Shown: positions 37,576 to 49,675 of the stretch, in pieces
Layout of the letters: each line of letters starts with the position of its first letter
Numbering within the stretch: the first letter of the stretch is position 1
DNA from: Cryptomeria japonica
Taxonomy: Eukaryota > Streptophyta > Pinopsida > Cupressales > Cupressaceae
Length of the DNA stretch: 64,000 nucleotides
Assembly (NCBI RefSeq): GCF_030272615.1
Contig: NC_081412.1
Coordinates: 694,346,083 to 694,410,082 of the forward strand
Direction of reading: 5' to 3'
Program-made: the position numbers and the translations under genes
The notes under the pieces: generated by a model
What the model was told of the DNA's origin: nothing
What the model saw: only the letters and a program-made list of their open reading frames with translations
Databases searched by the model: none

Positions 37576-38800
37576 CGGTTCAAATTCAGATATCAGACAT
37601 GTGTCCAGTCTCAGTTTGTTCCTTGTCATCACTGGATCATCCTTATCTCCTATAATCTGACTTGGTGCATGATGTCTTCTGACATACTTGGCTAATACAT
37701 GCTCGGTAGGCTCAGTATGATCTTCTTCATCACTCGGTAACTGGATATTCTCTTCATTTCCTTCTACAATTTTCTCGGTAAGACTTGTTGGTTGAACATA
37801 GACAAATTCATCATAATCTTCTGGTTCCTTGGAATTTACTTCATCATTTCTTTTTGTAAATTCATCAATTTTCACATTTGCACTTTCTACTATTTTGTTA
37901 GATGATTTGATCAGATATTTAAATACTTTACTTCTAGAAGAATAACCAAGAAATGTTCCTTCTTCACTTTTCTGATCAAACTTACCATTTCTATCATCCT
38001 TGTGTACATAGCATCTACTTCCAAAGATTTTGAAATAACTTACATTAGGTTTCTTGTCATACCAGATTTCATAAGGTGTCTTCAAAGTACTTTTCTTTAG
38101 TTGTACTCAGTTCAGGGTGTAAACTGTTGTGCTTATTGCTTCTCTCCAAAATGTTTGTGGCACTTTCTTTTCAATCATAAGGGCTTTGGCACAATCCACA
38201 ATGGATCTGTTTCTTCTCTCAGTAATTCCATTTTATTGTGGAGTTCTTGGTGCAGAGACTTGTCTTTTTATACCATGATCATTGTAGAATAAGTTGAACT
38301 CATCAGATGTGAACTCTCCTCCTCTATCTGATCTAAGACATTTCAGTTGTCTTCCTGTTTCATTTTCAACTCTTGCCTTGTACCATTTAAACATTTGAAA
38401 AGCTTCTAATTTTTCTTTTAAAAACATTACTGACATCATCCTTGAGTAATCATCCACAATTAATATGAAATATTTGTCACCATAATAATTTTGAACTTTC
38501 ATAGGACCACAAAGATCAGTGTGCACAAGATCTAAAATTCCCTTAGAGGTGTAAGACTTACTTGTAAAGCTTGATCTTGTCATTTTACCCATCTGGCATC
38601 CTCAGCACATAGCATTCTTATGTTTTTCAAGACTCGATAGACCTCTTACTTGGTGCTTCTTTCTTATTTTGATCAAATTATCAAAATTTACATGACAAAA
38701 TCTTTTATCCCATAACCAGGTATCATCTATATTTGCATACAAACACTTATTTTGAGTTGAGTCAAGATGAAATGTATTACCTTTTGTTTGTGTCCTGGTA
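37576..38800 (-). pseudogene. Copia integrase (C2)
   Basis: Zinc domain WLWDKRFCHVNFDNL...C-stop-GCQMGKM (about 38580-38740), core with HTDLCGPM, LRSDRGGEFT and NGITERRNRS: the D, D, E residues are all present, in contrast with C1. A stop replaces the second Gln of PQQNG at about 38235. The C-terminal region [31 protein letters not shown] and GTFLGYS belongs to the open 348-codon stretch at 37039-38085, which runs on into RT. Confidence 0.9.
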
Positions 38801-39150
38801 GCAACTAACTTTCCATGCTTGTCATGAACTTTGACAACTCCTTTCTGAAATTCTATTCGGTATCCTGTATTGTTTAGCTATGCTACACTCAACAAATTGT
38901 ATTTCAAACCTTCAACCCAATAAACATCATTGCATCTTGCATTGTCAAGAAGTGTTATGGATCCTTTACCTCTTACCAGACATGGTGCATCATTACCAAA
39001 TCTTACATATCCTCCATCATAGTCTTCTAACATAACAAACTTGTGTTTATCACCTGTCATGTGATGTGAGCATCCACTATCTATGATCCAAGCATCATTA
39101 GTATTTATGTGAGATATTAGGGCTTTTTATTCATACCTTTCTTCATCTGA
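38801..39150 (-). pseudogene. Copia protease (C2)
   Basis: ASWIIDSGCSHHMTGDKHKF with active-site DSGC, VRFGNDAPCLVRGKGSITLL and YWVEGLKYNLLSVA (open at 38878-39060). Then a stop and LNNTGYRIEFQKGVVKV. Processes the Gag-Pol polyprotein. Confidence 0.9.
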
Positions 39151-40230
39151 TCCATCTTTGATAGCCACATAAATTACTTCTTCTATATTAGTTTCATCTG
39201 ATTTATCATCATTGGATTCCTCATCGGTTATTAAGCATGACTTTCTATCTCTTCTTATGAAGTCTTGGTGTCCTTTGTAATGATTATCTTTCTATCTATC
39301 ATCTCGGTAATCTCTCTTTTCAGTAGAATCTTTGTCAGGACAGTTAGAAGCCATATGTCCTATCTTATCACAATTGAAACATTTCAAAGGTAGTTTTCCT
39401 TTATACTTACCTTTGCCTCTCGGTAACCTTCTGGCTAATAGTGCTTTAAACTCTTCTTTCTTTTTGATTTCCTCATACAGTTTGTGTACTTCCTCAATGT
39501 TCTTGCGAAATCTTTCACTTGCTCCATTGTGATCTCCTTTAGTCTACTTACTCATTCTATCATTGTAATCATCAGATTCACCAATATGAAAAGAACTAAA
39601 TGCAGATTCAACTTTATTTACCGATGACCCACTATTATCAAAGTTACTTAACTCAAATGCATGTAGCTTACCAATAGTAGCATCTAAAGAAATTGGCATA
39701 TTAGGTACAGACCTCAATTCATTGATTGCAGAGACTCGGGTTGCATAAGCCGGTAGAAGGGTTCTCAACAACTTACTTGTTATATCCTTTTTTTCAATAG
39801 TTCCACCTGCTCCTTTGATTTGATTGACAATCTCCTTTAGTCTTGTACTATACTAGGTTATGTTTTCACCTTCATTCATCCTAATAGATTCAAGTTGTCC
39901 TCTTAGACTATCCACTTTTTCTCTTTGAACATGTTCATCTCCTCCATACACTGATATGAGCTTGTCCCACATTGCCTTTGCATCATTGCAACGTTCTAGA
40001 TCATTAAACTTTGAATCAGTCAATGCAGATGTTATTTCAATCATTGCTTGGATATGTTCTTGCTTTGCTTTTATCTCTTCCATTGTCAATGGATAGGTTC
40101 TCAATGTGATGAAATCATTCTCTAGATAATATACAACATATTCTCCAACTCCTGATAGGTGCAGCCTCATCCTTTTCTGCCATGTAGAGAAACTTGATTT
40201 GTTCAGCTTTGGTGCATCCCTCTTATACAT
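39151..40230 (-). pseudogene. Copia gag (C2)
   Basis: It starts at ATG 40230 (MYKRDAPKLNKSSFSTWQKR). It contains YGGDEHVQREKVDSLRGQLE, a stop after NEGENIT, LLRTLLPAYATRVSAINELR and a CCHC knuckle (CFNCDKIGHMASNC, about 39340-39380) followed by a Lys/Asp-rich tail. Closely resembles gag of C1 in order and motifs; particle-forming and RNA-binding role by family. Confidence 0.9.
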
Positions 40231-40280
40231 CTTTGGATCTTTGCCTCAAGTACCTTTAAATTTTTCTTCTGGAGTCCAAA

Positions 40281-40292
40281 GCTCTGATACCA
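40281..40292 (-). other. Primer binding site of C2
   Basis: The minus strand is TGGTATCAGAGC, a perfect complement to the 3' end of plant initiator tRNA-Met, two bases inside the 5' LTR. Confidence 0.95.
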
Positions 40293-40294
40293 AT

Positions 40295-41801
40295 TAATAG
40301 TTTTGATGCTTGAAGATAAGTACAGATGCCAAGCTAATAAGATGAGAGGGGGGATGAATCACACAAACTTAATCTTCCATAAAACATCAGATTCAACCTC
40401 GGTAACATATACTTCAATAATATAACCAAAACTGGTAAACATGCAAACTCAAAAGCATATAAACATCATAACACTCATAACACTAGATTTAACGTGGAAA
40501 CCCAAATAGGGAAAAACCACTGTGGGATTTCGGACCAACTAAGAAATATACTCTTCTAGAGTATGCTCGGTTATAAGCAAATCCTGTTAAAGATTACAAA
40601 CGCATTGGTAGATGTGACCCGGTTAAGGGATTTCCCTCAGATCTGTTAGGATCTTCACCTTGTTAGAAGTGACCTTGTTAAAGGATTTTAGACACTCAAT
40701 CAGAATGTCACCTTGCTAGAGGGTTTTACAAATAAGACTGTTAAGTCCACTTAGTTAAGAGATTTTCTATCACTTTCACAAAATAACAGTAATAAAAATC
40801 TATCTACAACTTCACATCTAAAATGCTAGAGCAGTTTCTTATTTGCTCAATACAATATAGACATAGAATTAATCTTGTCCATCTATTGGGCTCTATACTC
40901 TATTTATTCAAATGGGTCTTCAAGCTTCTATGCTCGGTAATCACTATGTAGCATCCCTGTGCATACACTTGCCCACATACATTGTTTATCAATAGTTCCC
41001 TATTTATAAACAATTCGTGAACCACTTAATCTCCTTGATCACATTTCCCATGATCAATCATAGCCATCAGATCTTCAAACTTTGACCAGGTTCAATGTAT
41101 CCTTCAATCTGAAAATGTTTTACCCCACCTTGGAACTTGCATACATTTCTTGGAACTTGTGCTAGGGTATTGCGGTTCAATCTGAGCTATAGATCTTCCT
41201 GCTGATTTTCCTTTGCCATAGATTCTTTAACAAACTTCATTCACGACATACCAATCATTTAATCATAGCCAACTCATCAGCTTCCTTCATTAAATAATGC
41301 TTTTATTCATTCAATGCATTCTGTTATTACTTGATTGCAACTCAATAAATACTAAACTTCACTCGGTAGACATTCTGCCTTCATTAACCAATAGCAATAA
41401 CCTTAGGGTTTACTGACTAGGTTCTTTGCTCGGTAACATAGTATAGTATTAACCTTACAATTAATAACATATGTATGATATCAAAACAACTAAACATCAT
41501 GATCTCATCATTGTCTAACTCAGTAATAGTTGCCCATTGAATAACTTATTTCTCCCCTTATCCATCATATTCTTTCTGTGTCTTTTACCAACATCTTTAT
41601 ACTCATCAAATCATACTTCTCAAGATATGGCAATATCATACTAAGTTAGAAAATCAATTTCTTGACATCAATGACAAAATAATAAATTAAGACAGTAAAC
41701 ATCCTTAATCAGTTATATCCATAATCATCAACAACCTTCTCAATATCCTTATTGAAATGCCAACAATCTCTCCTTACTTGTTATTATGCCAAATGCCAAC
41801 A
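40295..41801 (-). repeat. 5' LTR of C2
   Basis: 1,507 bases, TAATAGTT...GCCAACA on plus, co-linear with 34107-35615. The 'cgtggaaacccaaatagg' block is at 40491-40525. Confidence 0.95.
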
Positions 41802-41806
41802 ATTAT
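41802..41806. other. Target site duplication of C2, right copy
   Basis: ATTAT, identical to 34102-34106. Confidence 0.9.
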
Positions 41807-41929
41807 TATTATTTACATTTATTTGTTTTATATGCAAAGTCCTTCCTCCTCATATATGCAATCCCCATTTATTTATTCTCCCCTTTTTTTCAACAATGAT
41901 AAAAAAGAATCAAAGTATACAAAACAATT
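41807..41929 (-). other. H2 3' UTR, remainder
   Basis: Continues the H2 3' region after C2. Includes a PPT-like ctccccttttttt run at 41878-41891 next to 'caacaatgat', matching the first of the two PPT runs of H1. Confidence 0.5.
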
Positions 41930-42622
41930 CATAAGGATGAGAGTAAATAAAAAATGCCTTTGAAGTTGACCTTAGCAGCCTTCAAAGTAGACTCCCATGA
42001 AGGCTTCACCTATTTCATAGTGTGGATTTTTCCATGTAGATTTGTGACAAAATCCTCCATATCATCTATTGTCTTACATTCAGGTGAACTGATGAGGCTT
42101 TTTTCTTCTTTCACATTCCCTTACATTAAATCAATGATGGATGCAAGGTAACACTGTAGCTCTAACAAGTTGAGAGCTCATTTGTCCTTTTCCTCTTTTA
42201 GCTTGTTCATTTCATGAGTCAAATGTTTGACTTTTCCACTGAAAGTCGCTACAGAGCTTGTAAGAGGATCAAAATACCTATCAGATCTTGGATTTCCTTT
42301 TGAGTCTATACTCTTTTATCTTCAAGATATTTGATGAAATTGGTGGAGTTTGATAATTTGACCAATAATTGGCCAACTTACTTTAAGATATATTTCACCT
42401 CTTTAGTGCTGTCAGAGAGAGCAACTTTGTTAATTGCTATTTGTTCCATTAATTTGTCACCTCTCCTAGTTTCACAATGCCTAGTTGCAACCTTCTCTGG
42501 ATCAGTTGCCTCTCTACAGGTTGCTTTAACAAGAGTACCCAATTGATCAATGATGGATGCATTATCATCAACAACAATTTTAGGAATGAGATTAGATAGA
42601 ATTGTCTTTGCAGTATTAAGAA
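41930..42622 (-). pseudogene. H-family protein, C-terminal part (H2 copy)
   Basis: Unrecognised protein, homologous in order to H1 4175-4866. TILSNLIPKIVVDDNASIID and RRGDKLMEQI pair with EILSILLPETF and KYGDKLEKNI of H1. After stops, SPECKTIDDMEDF and SWESTLKAAKVNFKGIF end the protein before a TGA at 41930-41932. A predicted coiled coil (VKHLTHEMNKLKEEKDK) lies between. Cut on the right by solo LTR S1. Confidence 0.6.
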
Positions 42623-43909
42623 TGTTAGGGTAACCAGTGAACAACTGAGAGGGGGGGGAGAATCAGTTGTTAACAGATTATAGCTTTTAATCCACTTAAT
42701 AGCCTTTAAATAGATCAAGTACTAGTAAAGCACATACAGATGCCAGTAGGAACAGATATCGGTAAACAACACAACTTAACAATTAAATAGATACTTGATG
42801 CAAAGCAACCATACCACATAACACCATGATTTGTACGTGGAAAACCTAGAAAGGGAAAAACCATGGTGGGAAGCCTACCCACAGTCAGATGATACTTCTG
42901 CAGAAAGTATGTGATACAATGAGGGGCCTGGACATGCAGGAAGGTACACTTCCTAGAGCGTACTACTCATTACAAAGGAGTCTCACTGACTGTAGAAAGG
43001 CTGCAAGCATATCAAGATAAATGGACAACAATCCAATAGAGTGAATTGCCAGAAATAGCATCTACCATGCCTGATTATAGTCTTGGTTAAGCTCAATGTC
43101 AGAGGCCTTTTACCTCTTCCTTAATCCCAATTTGATCACCTATTATCGATCAAATATCCTTTGCATATGATATTGCATTCCAAGACCATGAACACTTATT
43201 CCATTCCCATTCCACACATACCATGATCTACAATGAGATCTTACATCATTTTATACAAACCCTAAGGCCTAAACCTATTAGGTTGGCCACCTAAAATATA
43301 TTACAATAAGATCATTACATAGATCCATATTATAATGATATGCCATGTCGGCTTAAAAGACCAAAACAACAATAATAAATCCATAAAACATCCTGAAACA
43401 TCCCCGTAATGTGTAGAGTACATGTTAACATGATACCAGTCCATAACCTAGATAGGTACCGGACCTATTCTAGGTCCACCACACCAAAGCAATATCTTCA
43501 AGAAGTTGAAGCACAATCAAATAACATCTTCAACATCCTAAAATCCATGTAGAATTTGCACCAACACCAATTATGCATCCTATCAAGATTCCTCAATGAA
43601 AGCTCTGCTAGTAGAGCCTTAAACCAATGTCGGTAAGGGTTTACTAGAGTGTATGATAGCATCTAATTACCAAGTCAATACCAACTGACCAAAACATGCT
43701 CCAGAAGAATGTACCACATGTAACCAAGCATATTCCATAGATCCAAACATGCTGGAAGTGTCCAACATATAGTCTCTTCTGTCGGTAACACTAGATCTTC
43801 TACTAGTAACCAAAACTTGTCTGTTGGTAGCCAACCATAACAGCTAGTGTTGACATCAATGACAAAACATCAATGCAACACATAATCAACTCATCCAATA
43901 ATGCCAACA
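42623..43909 (-). repeat. S1: solo LTR inside the H2 coding region
   Basis: TGTTAGGG...GCCAACA on plus, 1,287 bases, with near-duplicated flanks AAGAA/AATAA. H-family homology continues directly across it (ARII on the right, LNTAKTILS on the left), which proves insertion. The 'gtggaaaacctagaaagg' plus 'gaaaaaccatggtggg' block is at 42837-42870. A single LTR without internal region is expected from LTR-LTR recombination. Confidence 0.8.
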
Positions 43910-46012
43910 AATAATTCTTGCCTTCTTTTTCTTTGCTCTAACTTTGGCCTTTTCAGCTTGAATTCTCAATTTTTCTAAAACTTTCATTAATTGTTTGGGG
44001 GTCATCTTCTTTGTATCTATTACTAAGTTTTCCTTTTCTTCCTCCTATTTTTCTTCTTCAGCCTCTACCTCAGAGTTGGCTGAGATGGTGAGTTTAGATT
44101 TCTTCTTCTCACTTTCCTTTTCTAAATCTAACTTCCTTTTCATTAGAGGAGTGTCTATTTTCTTACTGCCTTCAAGTTGACCTGATGGGGAATCCTCTTT
44201 ATTCTTGTCCTGTTCTAGTTACTTGGTCTCCTCTAGACCAGTATCAATTTTTTTTGTTTCCTTCCTTTCTATTTTCTTTTCCTTTGTTTCTTTCTTCTCT
44301 TCTTCCTTCTTTTTTGCTTCCTTCTTTTCTGCTTCATCAACAGGTGGTATTGATGAATTTATCACCTTTTGGATTTCTTTCTCTGCACCTTTTTCTAGAA
44401 AATGAGGTTCATTGTCAGTATGATTTTATATGGGAGTATTTATTGTCACTAGATTCCTTTGAGGTATTTCCTCATAAGGGATCTCCTCAATTATGACTTC
44501 ATCTTCTTCGAGATGCTTAGTTTGATCAGTTCCCTTTGCTGGTGTAACATTAATATCAATAGTTTCAACAATTGATTTTTGTTCAACCGGTGGCTTTGCA
44601 TCCTTAGTCAGATTAGGAATATCTGACACAACATTACCTATGATATCTTCAACTATAAATACATCAAACTCATCGGTGGTGTCCTTGTCTTTTTTTTTGC
44701 CCTTTTCTTGAGCAACTACATCTTGTCCTTGTTTTACTTATTTTTCTATTTCCTCCTCAACTTCCTTTTGTTGGCTTAAAATTGTTTTCCACATGGTAAA
44801 TCCCTCATCATGCACACCTTTAATATCTCCTATGGCCACTCTCCCTATTATGTTCCTTATTTTGAGACATTGTACACAAGCTTCAGCCACTACAGATTCT
44901 TGATCATAATCTAACTCATATTCCACTTCCATGAGTGCCTTAATTTTGTGTTCCTTCTCAATTTCTAGGGTAGTTTTCCATCTCCCTTCAATGAGATTTT
45001 GTAGATCTGATGGAATAATTCCATCTAGTTCATTAGGAGTTCTACAAAAATTATGTAAGTTCTAAATAAGTGCATCTTCAATTTTTCTTTTGTCTTTCTC
45101 ATTGCAGAGGGGATACTTTCTCCCAACACTAGCTAAACCTCCATACTCTTTGGTCTCATGGACCAATTCATCAACAATTGGAGCTACATTCCTACTACTT
45201 CTTTTGACTTCTTTTACTATAATATCAGATTGGGTGTCAGAGTTATCACCCTCCTTTGCATCCTTCTAGGGATTCTTTTTGGCCTTTGTGTCAACTGTCC
45301 TTTCATTCCTTTTATTTCTTACATATGTGACTCCTGCCAGTCTACCTTTACCTTGGGAAGATATAGGAGTATCTGAGTCCTTTTATTTCATGTATGTTGC
45401 AGGTTTGTTGGATGCAGAACCCTTGGGTTTTGTCTTGGACATTTTCTTCTTTTCTTTTGTTTGTTCTCCATCTTTGCTTGATTTAGCCCCTGTTTGTTCA
45501 CTTGTACTAGTGGCAGTAGTGGCATCAGATGCTTCAACTCCATACTTCTTATCTAAGGTGTCAACCATTTTCCTTACTTTCTTTTGTATGATAGCCTCCT
45601 TGAGTTCCCTCTTTATTTTCCTTACAATCAGTATCAACAAGAAAATAAATGGTGTCCTTGAACTTTTGGACTATACCGGTTGGGATTCTCTCTCATTGAT
45701 GCATTCTAGTTTGGAAATCTTATAAATAACCCCACATTATCTCTCCAAACTTATCACCTAAGTCTCTAACCATTCACCTATCTGAACTATGATAGGTTTA
45801 TCTGTAGACCACACTACATTTCCCTTACTGGGAAATAAATTTTGCATATAGAAGAAGATACATACCAGTATTGAACCATACTTGAATGATTTCCTTCTGT
45901 CCTTCTTGATTTGTCCCATGTTCACTAGGAATTGACTTCTTATCTTCTCACAAATGTCATATGTTGCATCCTCCTTCATGATTTGGTAAGCTGCATGGAT
46001 AACACCTCTCAC
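43910..46012 (-). pseudogene. H-family protein, middle part (H2 copy)
   Basis: Unrecognised. On the minus strand from 46012: GVIHAAYQIMKEDATYDICE, KIRSQFLV, QIKKDRRKSFKYGSILVCIF, pairing with NYDICEAIRR, SIKKD and FKFGQLL of H1. Then NLFPSKGNVVWS, a Lys/Thr/Ser-rich stretch (45383-45640, KEKKKMSKTKPKG), an acidic and Lys/Glu-rich coiled-coil stretch (44100-44930, e.g. EEDEVIIEEIPYEEIP and KKKEEEKKETKEKKIERKE). Several frameshifts and stops. Confidence 0.6.
46008..46012. other. Target site duplication of S2, left copy
   Basis: CTCAC, identical to 47169-47173. Confidence 0.85.
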
Positions 46013-47168
46013 TGTTGGCATTTTTGATGATGATGGTGTGATTGTCATTGATGGAAACACACTTGCTTTGAGATCACTTTTTGTATGTATGAGTTATGCT
46101 CAACCGGTATTTGTTCCAACCCATATTATGTATTATAGTCTTTAGACTATCGATGTTTTGCAAAAAGTGTTTACCGATCTCAAGCGGTATGAAGACCCAA
46201 GCGGTATGAAGACTCAAGCAGTTCGAGGATCCCAAAGTGGTACGAAGGAACAAAGCGGTTGTTATTATTTTTCCTAGCCTTCATTTTGACAAACCAGTAA
46301 TTGGTAAAATGTGTGAACCAGTAATCGGTAAATGAATTAACTGGTATTACTCTGTGATGAGTTATCATCCACCGAAATTTTGGCGGTGATTCTGTGCCAT
46401 GTTACCAAATGTGTCTAGATGCACTGAACCTAGGAACTTGCAATGTAATCCTATTAGACTGACATGAAATCAGATTCCTTTATAAGGACATCATGTCTAT
46501 GGTTTTAGTGGTTGTTAGGGTTTTAGGTGGTTGATGAGGTTTTTGTATGTGTGATCACAGAAGAAGATTACGTCTGTGTGAATAAATTGTGTGGAGATTT
46601 TGAAGACTGAAGTAATGTTGAAATGCATTAACAATGAGCTATCAAGGATCTAACCAAGCATAATGTTCTAGTATTTAGATCACTCACTTGTTGATTACTC
46701 ACATCTTCGACAAGTCTAAAACCCTTAACCGGGTAGGCCTGGCAAAGCCTTTGTAAATCCTCTAACAAGGCAGTTCACAACTATGGATCTAAAATCCTCT
46801 CACAAGGTAGTCTTTAATCAGACTTATCTCCTAACAGAGATTGAGATTCCTAATAGGATTTGTTCTAGTGAAGAACATTGTATTACCTTAACCGGTTTGA
46901 CCTTAACCAGTCTAGTTACTATTCTACAGATAGTTACTTGTGAGTTTCATCTCACTGTGGTTTTTCCCATTTGGGTTTCCATGTCAAAATCTCTTGTGTT
47001 ATAGTGATTGTGCTCTTGTGGGTGAATGCCTTATTTTCTTTTTGGTTTGCATTTGTCTTAACTGGTTTGTTAGTAAAACTGTTATACAAATTTACTGCTA
47101 AACTGTTTAAGTGTTTGAGTTCAATATTTTTTGGTATACTAATTCACCCCCCCTCTTAGTATTCATCA
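46013..47168 (+). repeat. S2: solo LTR, plus orientation, inside the H2 coding region
   Basis: TGTTGGCATT...ATTCATCA, 1,156 bases, with perfect CTCAC duplications. It has the 'cactgtggtttttcccat' plus 'ttgggtttccatg' block at 46953-46984 and the C-run block at 47144-47158. It is related to the H1 LTR. H-family homology continues across it (MNSV to the right, GVIHAAY to the left). Confidence 0.9.
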
Positions 47169-47338
47169 CTCACCACACTATTCATGCAGCTTGATAGATA
47201 AACCCTATAGGCTATCATTGTAGATGCAAACCTCACTTTTACACCCTCAATGTGAGTGATTGTCATTACTCTTTTGTCAAATTAGGATTAAGTCAACCAA
47301 GTGACATCTTCAGATGATATTGTCCTTGTTGGACACAA
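47169..47338 (-). pseudogene. H-family protein, N-terminal remnant (H2 copy)
   Basis: The minus strand reads ISSEDVTWLT, then after two stops VMTITHIEGVKVRFASTMIA, YRVYLSSCMNSV. This aligns with ISKDVVFELT and VKLTAMVIGYRVFYSSRLNS of H1. Ends where the next LTR begins. Confidence 0.6.
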
Positions 47339-47944
47339 TGGATCACTGAGAGGGGGGTGAATAAATGATTTAAACACTTCTTTCCTAATCAGAGATATAC
47401 TAGTACAATATAAAACAAATAGTGTTGACCGGTTAACTAAATAATGCAAACTAAGTGTGTAAAAGGATTTTCTATAAAATCAATATAACACATACACAAG
47501 AATGCATCACATAACACTAGATATATGAGAAAAACCCAATATGGGGAAAACCTTAGTGAGAATAGTTGTTGGAGATCTTCTGCTCCAATCCAGCCTCACA
47601 ATGAAAAAGATCTTATTACAATTTTAGGGCACCAACCCTTGATTTATGAGCACTGACTCAAAGGAGCACCAACCCCTAATCAATTTATAGGCTACAACCC
47701 CTACACTAAAAACCTACTTAGTGAAGACAATATGAAGATTCAAATACACAAATAAATTCCTTGTTGCAAATGAAGTTTTGCAACCATTCAATACTCTGCA
47801 CTACCGGTTTCAATCTTATCGGTCTGTGAAAACTCTACACACCCCACAATAATGCCTTTTTGCAAATTCTTACTATGCTAAAACTTCTCTCCCTCTAACT
47901 GTTGGATTCAATTCACACTTGACCATACTTTGTCAAGTTCTTCC
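47339..47944 (-). repeat. S3: truncated Copia-type LTR
   Basis: It starts near 'tggatcactgagagggggg' (partner of the C-run block) and includes the 'gaaaaacccaatatgggg' plus 'aaaaccttagtga' block at 47527-47560. No right end; cut by the next LTR. Confidence 0.55.
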
Positions 47945-48374
47945 TATTAGGATTCCCAAAGATACTGAGAGGGGGTGGTGAATTAGTATCTAACCGGTTA
48001 ACAAATTTTCTGATCTTATTAAACAAATTGCATTTCAAAATAGCATATCGATACACAAGAATTAATGCAGTAAATAAGAACAATAAGCACACCATAGAAA
48101 GAACATCATAACACAAGATTTTTAACAAGGAGACTAGGTGTGGGAAAAACCTCAATGGGATTTGTGACCCACAATATTCACTCACTGGCCAATAAATGAA
48201 TATTACTTACAATGGGGGCATGCACATGCAGGAAAGCCGACTACCTAAAGCTCACTGCTTAATTACAAAAGGAAGTCTCACTGACTTACAAAATGGATTA
48301 TGTAAATCCAATATAATTTACTGTTTCAGTTCAACATATACTATGTTAGGTTCAGTACTAGTTTAAGCTCATAC
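47945..48374 (-). repeat. S4: truncated Copia-type LTR
   Basis: It starts near 'tattaggattcccaaagat' followed by actgagagggggtgg, with 'gtgtgggaaaaacctcaat' at 48136-48160. A segment near 48220 (gcatgcacatgcaggaa) resembles S1 (42930, gacatgcaggaaggtac). Cut by the G2 LTR at 48375. Confidence 0.55.
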
Positions 48375-49152
48375 TGTATATGGTGAAAATGGATAACAAC
48401 AATATTGAAAGGCTAAATGAATTCAACCACAAAACCCTAGCCTAACAACAACAAAGATCCACCATAACATATGAAGATAACCTAAGACAATGCAAATCAA
48501 ATGAAATCACAAAGACTATACCACCACATGTCCAATAGGGTTTGGATCTCCATTCTTCCTATCTCCATTGATCTTACTTGATATATTTTCTCTTAGATTT
48601 TATGTGCACAAGAGCTCAACAAAGAACGGAAGTGTGGTTGCAAGTAGGATTGCATATGAAAGAGTGTAGTCAATTGATCAGGATGCATAAATTGATTAGG
48701 GTTGATAATGAAGGAAGTATCCTCTTATATAGAAGACACTATAAGAAATGGAGGGATAAGATTGAGAGGTGTAAAAGATAAATGGTTAGCTATGATTAGA
48801 GGGTAAGTAAAGGAAATAATAAAATAATGAGAGGGTAGGTAGTGTAGGAATTAAGAGATGAATGACATGTGTCATGGGTAGAAAATGTTAATGAATTAAT
48901 TAAATAAATAAATATTTATTTAATTAATAGAAGAAGTGGGTTAAATTAAATAAATAAGATATTTATTTAATTTAGGAAAAGGATAATTTAAATAAATAAA
49001 TGTATTTATTTAAATGAGAAATAAGGCTAGAAGAGGATAAATGAATTAATTAAATAAATAAAGATTTATTTAATTAATAGAAGAATTAGGATAAAATAAT
49101 TAAATAAATAAAATATTTATTTAATTAGATAGGATAATTTAAGGTGTCTACA
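48375..49152 (-). repeat. 3' LTR of G2
   Basis: TGTATATGG...GTCTACA on plus, 778 bases. On the minus strand it begins TGTAGACACC, as in G3. Positions 48890-49140 hold repeated palindromic AT-rich units (attaattaaataaataaat and its reverse). The left 149 bases match 63852-64000. Confidence 0.9.
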
Positions 49153-49165
49153 TTTTGCCCCTCTT
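49153..49165 (-). other. PPT of G2
   Basis: The minus strand AAGAGGGGCAAAA directly precedes the LTR; same type as G1 (AATAGGGGCAAA) and G3 (AGAGGGGTAAA). Confidence 0.8.
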
Positions 49166-49404
49166 TGAGACAATGCAGCTTGTCGCGTTGTTTCAAAGAA
49201 GATAATATGAACTGATACAAAGTTGCCCCAAGATGGGAATGATATGCCCCCTCGAGAGATTGGATGAAAAGGTTTGGAAAGATCACAAACAATCTCTGAA
49301 TAAGAAAGAAAGGCTAGAATGGACTGATTGGATAGAGTGACAGAGTCACAAGATAAAGAAGACTGACTCGAGAGACTAGGACTAGGGCTAGGGTGAGGGT
49401 AGTC

Positions 49405-49413
49405 TATAAAATA
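49405..49413 (+). promoter_or_regulatory. TATA box of the antisense PMD gene
   Basis: CTATAAAATAG in an otherwise mixed-composition stretch, about 250 bases from the PPT. The expected start of transcription is about 49435-49440, directed away from the LTR and opposite to gag-pol. Confidence 0.6.
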
Positions 49414-49675
49414 GACCATGAGGGGAATACATCCTCATTTTCATCCATACATCCAAGAGATCAGAGTGTAGAGAGAGAATAGAGCAGCAGCAGTAAGCAG
49501 CGATGGCATTGGTGCATAGATTTGATTGCGTTCCCTAATTTCAGAGGCCAACCGACACAGGAGAGCCGGTGAGTACCACGAAAGCTCTTTGTACTTTGTC
49601 ACATTAATTATTTTCATTAATGCATCTTAGGTAGTGCAATAAATGCATTTTTAGGTAATGTCAAAAAATGTTAAG

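Larger units (their letters stand above)
34107..41801 (-). mobile_element. C2: complete Ty1/Copia element inserted in H2
   Basis: 7,695 bases with LTRs at both ends, perfect ATTAT target duplication, PBS, PPT, and gag, protease, integrase, RT and RNase H on the minus strand. The LTRs differ at about 15 positions in the first 277 bases, mostly transitions. It is the best preserved autonomous Copia element here but carries several stops and frameshifts. Confidence 0.95.
32760..47338 (-). mobile_element. H2: Copia-like non-autonomous element, interrupted by C2, S1 and S2
   Basis: 3' LTR (32760-33952), PPT, then on the minus strand the H-family coding region in four pieces separated by C2, S1 and S2. 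The N-terminal end is cut at 47338 by another LTR, and the 5' LTR and PBS are not seen. Length without inserts is about 4.4 kb. Confidence 0.6.

Noticed and set aside
45158-45725. Plus-strand Leu/Phe-rich frames resembling a membrane protein
   Set aside because: Reverse of the Lys/Glu-rich H2 coding region; Lys codons read backwards give Phe/Leu.
48890-49140. AT-rich palindromes as a possible MITE
   Set aside because: They lie within the G2 LTR, and G3 has a similar AT-rich stretch in its LTR, so they belong to the LTR.
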